In this document: positions 39,567-48,508 of the stretch, one piece after another
Layout of the letters: each line of letters begins with the position of its first letter
Numbering within the stretch: the first letter of the stretch is position 1
NCBI RefSeq assembly: GCF_001905735.1
Contig: NZ_LISW01000011.1
Location: 1 to 48,508, forward strand
Direction: 5' to 3'
Origin: Streptomyces sp. CB01249
GTDB lineage: Bacteria; Actinomycetota; Actinomycetes; Streptomycetales; Streptomycetaceae
Length of the DNA: 48,508 nt
Program-made: the position numbers and the translations under genes
The notes under the pieces: generated by a model
What the model was told of the DNA's origin: nothing
Seen by the model: the letters and a program-made list of their open reading frames with translations, nothing else
Database searches by the model: none

Positions 39567-39962
39567 TCACATTTCATAGGTAATGACATAAGTCAGATCG
39601 GCTGAACTCCACAAGCCCGCATCATCGTCGCGCCGGTAGTCATAGCCGCTGGCCACCATACTGGTGATCAAATCTGACAGTGCCGGGATATCGCTCATCA
39701 CCGGATAAATCCGGGACTCCATCCACGCATCCAGCTCTGAATCCGGCACCTGAGCAGGCAGGAAAACTTCGATATGCAGCTCCGCCTGCCAGGTATCGCT
39801 GTCCAGCTCTTCGCCCGTGTATTCAGCGCCGGTGAGATAAACGGCAACTGCCGGAAAATCCGCCTCATCAAAAACAGCGGGGCGACCATCAAAAAACGTC
39901 GCCCCGGTGTCATGCTTCTCCAGTGCATCCAGTACGGCTGCACGGAGTTCAGTATGTTTCAT
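39567..39962 (-). CDS. U: U, tail terminator protein
   Basis: The 131-residue protein forms a hexameric ring that stops tube growth and makes the surface that joins the head. The start overlaps the end of Z by four bases. Confidence 0.96.
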
Positions 39963-40537
39963 CGCTTTATTACCATCCTCAGTTGATGCTGCAGCGCATA
40001 GCCCAGCTCTTTCGGAAGACGTTCACGCCGTATCCGCTCAATATTTTGTTTAAACGCCGTGGTCAGCGGCACCGCCATCGGGATTTTCACCACATCAATG
40101 GGGTAACGGTTTTTCCCAGCCACACGCTGCATGACATGCCACCGGCCATTTTTCAGTTGCTGAATAAACGCGCCGGGAATACGACGGTTACCCACCACAA
40201 GCACGCTGCCGCCACCTTTCAGGGATGAACGCTGCCCCTTTTTACGACGCCTGCGGCGCGAAAGGACAACCCGCGCATTACCCAGCTTGATTACGGGCAA
40301 ATCCCCCCGGTTAACTTTGATTCTGGCCTGCGGATTTTTGACCGTGGCCCTTTTCAGCCTGGCCCTTTCCTTTACCAGTTTCCGGCGTACCTTTGTCTCA
40401 CGGGCAACCTGTGACGCCGACTGCGATATCGCGGATGAAGCAACGCGGTTAATGGCCATTGCGGCGGCACCAGGCACCGCCGTTTTGCTGATACGGCTGA
40501 GGTTTTCAACGGCCTGCTCAAGACCTTTTATGGCCAT
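39959..40537 (-). CDS. Z: Z, tail completion protein
   Basis: The 192-residue protein is needed for tails to join heads productively and positions the DNA end in the tail. It is very basic, with a run of Arg/Lys at ~95-105 (VLSRRRRRKKGQRSS) suited to contact DNA. Confidence 0.95.
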   Translation of the reverse strand: MAIKGLEQAVENLSRISKTAVPGAAAMAINRVASSAISQSASQVARETKVRRKLVKERARLKRATVKNPQARIKVNRGDLPVIKLGNARVVLSRRRRRKKGQRSSLKGGGSVLVVGNRRIPGAFIQQLKNGRWHVMQRVAGKNRYPIDVVKIPMAVPLTTAFKQNIERIRRERLPKELGYALQHQLRMVIKR

Positions 40538-40548
40538 ACATCCCCCTT

Positions 40549-40902
40549 TCAGCGGCGACGGTTAACGGCAGGCGGTACGCCCCGTCCAAGCCAGAGATGA
40601 CAACTTCCGCCATCATCCGGCGAAACCCGATCTACCCAGAAATTTTCCTCACCGATGGTCAGCGTGTCTCCACGCCGCAGCTGCCGCACCTCATCAGTCC
40701 GGACAAACAGGGACGGGCTGGAGCCTTCAACGCGCACGCCCTGTCCGGCATAGCTGATATTTTCAGGGTCATCAAAAACACCACGTATCACCGCACCTGA
40801 CTGCTCACCGGATGTAATGGTGGCTGACGTTCCCATGTACCCGCGTATCGTTTCATCGGCGCGGGCAATGGCAGCATCGAACAGGTTATCGAAATCAGCC
40901 AC
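40549..40902 (-). CDS. FII: FII, head-tail joining protein
   Basis: The 117-residue protein binds the filled head under W and provides the docking site for the tail. It follows FI at 12 bases. The beta-rich C-terminal half (ENFWVDRVSPDDGGSCHLWL) is typical of the family. Confidence 0.96.
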   Translation of the reverse strand: MADFDNLFDAAIARADETIRGYMGTSATITSGEQSGAVIRGVFDDPENISYAGQGVRVEGSSPSLFVRTDEVRQLRRGDTLTIGEENFWVDRVSPDDGGSCHLWLGRGVPPAVNRRR

Positions 40903-40913
40903 AGCGCCTCCCG

Positions 40914-41312
40914 TTATTGCATTCTGGCCAGGCCGCGCTCTGTCATTTCGGCTGCCACACCGGCAGAGACACGAAACGCCGTTCCCGGCAGCACAAATGC
41001 CACAGGTTCATCCCGCGTGGCGTGAAGTGCATCAGTATGCAGCTTCACCAGTGCCACGACCGTGACCAGTTCAGACGTATCCAGAATCACGGTATCCGGC
41101 TGCGCTGATCCCACCTCATTTTCATGTCCGGTCAGCACATTTTCCCGGCTGAGAGGGGTGTCCTGACCGGCAGTTTCATCCGTGTCATCAAGCTCCTCTT
41201 TCAGCTCTGCCACACGGAGCGCCAGTTCTTCTTTCGTCCCCGTCAGGCTGACATCACGGTTCAGTTGTTCACCCAGCGAGCGGAGACGGGCAATCAGTTC
41301 ATCTTTCGTCAT
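40914..41312 (-). CDS. FI: FI, DNA packaging accessory protein
   Basis: The 132-residue protein helps terminase-bound DNA find the prohead. The N-terminal part is helical and acidic (KDELIARLRSLGEQLNRDVS), then an acidic linker; the C-terminal part binds proheads. The start at 41312 follows GTGGAGGAGTCC; the longer frame lacks such a site. Confidence 0.95.
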   Translation of the reverse strand: MTKDELIARLRSLGEQLNRDVSLTGTKEELALRVAELKEELDDTDETAGQDTPLSRENVLTGHENEVGSAQPDTVILDTSELVTVVALVKLHTDALHATRDEPVAFVLPGTAFRVSAGVAAEMTERGLARMQ

Positions 41313-41353
41313 GGACTCCTCCACAGAGAAACAATGGCCCCGAAGGGCCATGA

Positions 41354-42379
41354 TTACGCCAGTTGTACGGACACGAACTCATCAGGGTCAGCCAGCAGCA
41401 TCAGCGGTGCTGACTGAATCATGGTGAACTCACGCGCCGGATCGCCGGTGGTCACCCAGTTTTTCGGGTAACGGGCAGAGGCGTTAATGCCTTCGCGCTG
41501 TGCGTCCGCATCCTGAATGCAGCCATAGGTGCGCAGACCGCGTGCCTGAGTGTTCCCCAGCACCATCGTGTTGTCCGGCAGGAAGTTCTTTTTGACGCCG
41601 TTTTCCACGTACTGTCCGGAATACACGACGATGGCCACATCGCCATACATCCCCTTATAGGACACCGCTTTGCCCAGGTCTTTCACCGCTGTCTCCAGCT
41701 CGGAATTAGAGCCACGACGGGTATCCAGCTTCTCCTTGACGGCTTTGAAGGAACGGAACAGCGCCCAGCCTTTCGGATCGAACACGATGATATTCACCAC
41801 ACCGCTGGCGTTCAGCGCGTAGGCTTCGATATCGTCGGTCGGGTCATACGTGGACTTGTCACGCTTGCTCCACTCCGTGCCGCCGGACTGCGTGATGTTA
41901 TTCTCCTCACTGCGGCCCATATCCACCTCAACCGGATCGAAGGCTTCACCGGTCATGGTGTATTTGCCCTTAAGCACGGCAGAAACTGCCTGCATCTCTT
42001 CGACCTGAGCAATGGCCAGCTCTTCGTCACGCATGTTCTGCATGATGATGCGACGGCGGCGGTAAGCCGGGTCCGCCAGATTCTGCGGATCTTCATCCGG
42101 CAGGCGACGCAGGGTCATCTGCGGATTCACTTCATGCTTCGGCTTGACATATCCCGGCGTAAATTCAGAGGTGGAGCCGCCACGGGAACGGATAACCTCA
42201 CCGGAAACAATCGGCGAAACGTACAGCGCCATGTTTACCAGTCCCGGAATTTGTGAGAGATAGACTTTCTCCGTGGTGAAGGGATAGCTCTCACGGAAAA
42301 AGAGACGCAGAAACAGCGGATCAAACTTAAATTTCTGCTCATTTGCCGCCAGCAGTTGGGCGGTTGTGTACATCGACAT
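41354..42379 (-). CDS. E: E, major capsid protein
   Basis: The 341-residue protein has the HK97 fold; 415 copies build the T=7 shell. The start is MSMYTTAQLLAANEQKFKFD at 42379, just after a GGGA stretch and a T run. In-frame codons upstream come from the terminator-like hairpin before it and are unlikely to be translated. Confidence 0.98.
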   Translation of the reverse strand: MSMYTTAQLLAANEQKFKFDPLFLRLFFRESYPFTTEKVYLSQIPGLVNMALYVSPIVSGEVIRSRGGSTSEFTPGYVKPKHEVNPQMTLRRLPDEDPQNLADPAYRRRRIIMQNMRDEELAIAQVEEMQAVSAVLKGKYTMTGEAFDPVEVDMGRSEENNITQSGGTEWSKRDKSTYDPTDDIEAYALNASGVVNIIVFDPKGWALFRSFKAVKEKLDTRRGSNSELETAVKDLGKAVSYKGMYGDVAIVVYSGQYVENGVKKNFLPDNTMVLGNTQARGLRTYGCIQDADAQREGINASARYPKNWVTTGDPAREFTMIQSAPLMLLADPDEFVSVQLA

Positions 42380-42385
42380 AAAAAA

Positions 42386-42414
42386 ATCCCGTAAAAAAAG
42401 CCGCACAGGCGGCC
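42386..42414 (-). terminator. Hairpin with T run between D and E
   Basis: On the minus strand GGCCGCCTGTGCGGC forms a GC stem followed by TTTTTTTACGGG. It looks like an intrinsic terminator in the middle of the head operon, just before E. Q-modified polymerase passes it; the hairpin may also shield the E message. Confidence 0.75.
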
Positions 42415-42434
42415 TTTAGTGATGAAGGGTAAAG

Positions 42435-42767
42435 TTAAACGATGCTGATTGCCGTTCCGGCAAACGCGGTCCGTTTTTTCGTCTCGTCGCTGGCAGCCTC
42501 CGGCCAGAGCACATCCTCATAACGGAACGTGCCGGACTTGTAGAACGTCAGCGTGGTGCTGGTCTGGTCAGCAGCAACCGCAAGAATGCCAACGGCAGCA
42601 CCGTCGGTGGTGCCATCCCACGCAACCAGCTTACGGCTGGAGGTGTCCAGCATCAGCGGGGTCATTGCAGGCGCTTTCGCACTCAATCCGCCGGGCGCGG
42701 TTGCGGTATGAGCCGGGTCACTGTTGCCCTGCGGCTGGTAATGGGTAAAGGTTTCTTTGCTCGTCAT
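42435..42767 (-). CDS. D: D, capsid decoration protein
   Basis: The 110-residue protein forms trimers that lock onto the expanded shell and stabilise it against full-length DNA. The start used is [14 protein letters not shown] at 42767, preceded by AAGGG; an alternative Met two codons upstream is less likely. It follows C/Nu3 after ten bases. Confidence 0.97.
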
Positions 42768-42776
42768 AAACATCCC

Positions 42777-43382
42777 TTACACTGGTGTGTTCAGCAAATC
42801 GTTAACGGCATCAGATGCCGGGTTACCTGCAGCCAGCGGTGCCGGTGCCCCCTGCATCAGACGATCCAGCGCAGTGTCACTGCGCGCCTGTGCACTCTGT
42901 GGTGCTGCGGCCAGAATGCGGCGGGCCGTTTTCACGGTCATACCGGGGGTTTCTGCCAGCACGCGTGCCTGTTCTTCGCGTCCGTGAGCCTCCTCACAGT
43001 TGAGGATCCCCATAATGCGGCTGTTTTCTGCCGCAACCGCTGCGGTGATCTGCGCGTTCACGTCCGGCTGCGCCGCGCTGGCGTTCTCGCCCTCCGTCGC
43101 TGGCACCACGTCAGTAACGTCAGCCTGCGAAGCAGTGGCTGAAACAGTTGTTGATTGAGTCTCTTTGGTCATTCGCCCTCCTGAGAGACGGGATTTACGT
43201 GCATCCAGTGCATCACGCATGACGGTGATCGCATCGGTGCTGTTAACAAGTTCATCAGCCAGTCCGGCATCAATGGCCTCCTGACCGCTGTACACTGCAG
43301 CCTCGGTATCCAGCACAACCTGCACGGACAGGCCGGTATATGCCGACACCTTCTGCGCAAACATCTGGCGGGTTGCGTCCAT
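42777..43382 (-). CDS. Nu3: Nu3, scaffolding protein, in-frame within C
   Basis: Translation from the internal Met at 43382 (MDATRQMFAQKVSAYTGLSV), codon 239 of C, gives the scaffold that guides shell assembly and is then destroyed by C. Other internal starts have been discussed, so the 5' end is less sure than the 3' end. The protein is helical and rich in Ala, Gln and Glu. Confidence 0.88.
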   Translation of the reverse strand: MDATRQMFAQKVSAYTGLSVQVVLDTEAAVYSGQEAIDAGLADELVNSTDAITVMRDALDARKSRLSGGRMTKETQSTTVSATASQADVTDVVPATEGENASAAQPDVNAQITAAVAAENSRIMGILNCEEAHGREEQARVLAETPGMTVKTARRILAAAPQSAQARSDTALDRLMQGAPAPLAAGNPASDAVNDLLNTPV

Positions 43383-44076
43383 CCGGGACTGCAGTGTCTC
43401 CCGGACGTCATCCGGAAGATGGCTGTAGGGGTTGCCATCCACCTTATGGCTGCCGCTGTAAATCAGCGTGATTTCCACACCCTGTTTCTCCAGCGCAGCA
43501 CCGTAATTACTGTGAGCCATCATGACGCCGATGGAGCCTGTCCGGGCGGTCTGCGTGACCAGACGCCGGGAGGCGGCACTGGCAAGCAACTGACCTGCAC
43601 TGCAGTTCATGTCGTTGGCAAGCGCCCATACCGGTTTTATGTCACGCACACGGGCGATGATGTCAGCGCAGTCAAATGCCCCCGCCACCATCCCGCCGGG
43701 CGTGTCCATATCGAGCAGAATGCCGTCCACCATCGGATCGCTGGCAGCCTGTTGCAGACGGGCGATAATGCCGTTGTAACCGGTCATCCCCGAGTACGGC
43801 TGCAGCGCCCGCGTCCGGCTGACCAGCGTGCCGGACACCGGCAGCACGGCGATGCCGTTCATGACCTGATAACTGCGGGCCTGTCGTGGTCCGTCATCAT
43901 CACCGGATAATGCCAGCGTCGCGAGTGCCTCCTGGGCAGTCAGGCTGTCGCCGGACACCGCATCCGTCAGGCTGCTGATCCCAAGCTGGCCTGCAAGCGC
44001 ACAAAAGAAAACCCGCGCATAGGCGGGTTCAAGCATCAGCGGCTCATTAAAGGCCATGCTGGCAATATGCGGGAGA

Positions 44077-44096
<20 letters not shown>
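42777..44096 (-). CDS. C: C, prohead protease (S49/ClpP-like)
   Basis: The 439-residue protein starts at GTG 44096, following GGAGGAGAAGA, and overlaps the end of B by 20 bases. Residues ~40-250 resemble signal peptide peptidase A (S49): the serine lies in NDMNCSAGQLLAS (~165), with a basic residue further on. It degrades scaffold and is itself trimmed. The C-terminal third is identical to the scaffold Nu3, made from an internal start. Confidence 0.97.
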
Positions 44097-47777
<3,681 letters not shown>

Positions 47778-47803
<26 letters not shown>

Positions 47804-48323
47804 TCAGCAACCCCGGTATCAGTTCATCCAGCGCGGCTGCTTTGTTCATGGCTTTGATGATATCCCGTTTCAGGAAATCAACATGTCGGTTTTCCAGTTC
47901 CGGAAAACGCCGCTGCACCGACAGGGGGAGCCCGTCGAGAATACTGGCAATTTCACCTGCGATCCGCGACAGCACGAAAGTACAGAATGCGGTTTCCACC
48001 ACTTCAGCGGAGTCTCTGGCATTCTTCAGTTCCTGTGCGTCGGCCTGCGCACGCGTAAGTCGATGGCGTTCGTACTCAATAGTTCCTGGCTGGAGATCTG
48101 CCTCGCTGGCCTGCCGCAGTTCTTCAACCTCCCGGCGCAGCTTTTCGTTCTCAATTTCAGCATCCCTTTCGGCATACCATTTTATGACGGCGGCAGAGTC
48201 ATAAAGCACCTCATTACCCTTGCCACCGCCTCGCAGAACGGGCATTCCCTGTTCCTGCCAGTTCTGAATGGTACGGATACTCGCACCGAAAATGTCAGCC
48301 AGCTGCTTTTTGTTGACTTCCAT
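47778..48323 (-). CDS. Nu1: Nu1, terminase small subunit
   Basis: The 181-residue protein binds the R sites of cosB through an N-terminal winged helix (KKQLADIFGASIRTIQNWQE, residues ~5-24) and holds A through its C-terminus. The middle is a coiled coil. It is the first gene of the late structural run as read from cos. Confidence 0.98.
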
Positions 48324-48344
48324 TGTTCATTCCACGGACAAAAA

Positions 48345-48460
48345 CAGAGAAAGGAAACGACAGAGGCCAAAAAGCTCGCTTTCAGCACCTGTCGTTTCCT
48401 TTCTTTTCAGAGGGTATTTTAAATAAAAACATTAAGTTATGACGAAGAAGAACGGAAACG
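48345..48460. promoter_or_regulatory. cosB: cosB with R1, R2, R3 and IHF region
   Basis: Three copies of the Nu1 site CGTTTCCKTTCT are present: R1 at 48345-48359 and R3 at 48447-48460 (minus strand), and R2 at 48393-48404 in the opposite direction. Between R2 and R3 lies an AT-rich bend region for IHF (48415-48440). R1 and R2 form a long inverted repeat. Near 48375 the minus strand reads GCGAGCTTTTT; my memory of the reference is GCGAGGCTTTTT, which would make a one-base deletion here. Confidence 0.9.
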
Positions 48461-48500
48461 CCTTAAACCGGAAAATTTTCATAAATAGCGAAAACCCGCG

Positions 48501-48508
48501 AGGTCGCC
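48501..48508. other. cosN: cosN, left-hand part of the split cohesive end
   Basis: The last bases, AGGTCGCC, are the complement of lambda bases 5-12 and continue into positions 7-10 of the window if GTCGCC is overlapped. The nick positions lie 12 bases apart on the two strands across this junction. Confidence 0.95.

Overview
This window is a complete, circularly closed genome of temperate Escherichia coli phage lambda, written on the strand opposite to the usual map. Late genes therefore run right to left on the minus strand and the early leftward operon runs left to right on the plus strand. The identification rests on the cos sequence at the ends, the imm region with all six operators, attP, the four ori iterons, and the order and content of essentially every gene. 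Four positions carry the alleles of the common laboratory strain cI857 ind1 Sam7: cI Ala66Thr and Glu117Lys (mature numbering), an amber codon at position 56 of holin S, and Thr15 in ninH. The side tail fibre gene carries the frameshift known from laboratory lambda. GTCGCC occurs at both window ends, so the contig is one genome unit plus a 6-base overlap inside cosN.

Layout. 1-2054: right cos end, cosQ, three small accessory genes and the lipoprotein gene bor. 2086-3327 (minus): lysis genes Rz/Rz1, R and S, with S broken by the amber codon. 3328-4003: late leader with pR', 6S RNA and tR'. 4004-10472 (minus): antiterminator Q, the nin genes, ren, replication genes P and O with the origin inside O, cII and cro. 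10473-12931: immunity region with OR, cI, rexA, rexB and OL. 12964-19653 (plus): pL operon with nutL, N, ral, ea10, cIII, kil, gam, bet, exo, a cluster of small genes, ea22, ea8.5 and xis; sieB lies on the opposite strand. 19631-20975: int, attP and the sib/tI hairpin. 20976-25955: AT-rich b region with ea59, ea31 and ea47. 25956-28863 (minus): tfa and the split stf. 28928-48323 (minus): lom, then tail genes J to U and head genes FII to Nu1, followed by cosB and cosN.

How it works together. CI at OL and OR holds pL and pR off. N, acting at nutL and nutR, lets early transcription pass its terminators. CII activates pRE, pI and pAQ to favour lysogeny. Q, acting at pR', turns on lysis, head and tail genes as one long transcript. 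Int, with Xis for excision, recombines attP. Nu1 and A cut cos to package DNA.

This is not a new organism. The observations most worth following are these: the overlapping ea59-ea31 pair, an ABC/OLD-like ATPase plus an HNH nuclease, which has the layout of Septu (PtuAB)-type defence; two related 34-bp palindromes on either side of ea47; a hidden translationally coupled small-gene chain at 17505-17801 with a frameshift in a run of seven A; and a full-length K gene whose first 48 residues contain the glutamate expected in its JAMM protease site. Statements about the lambda reference coordinates and sequence are from memory and could not be checked here.
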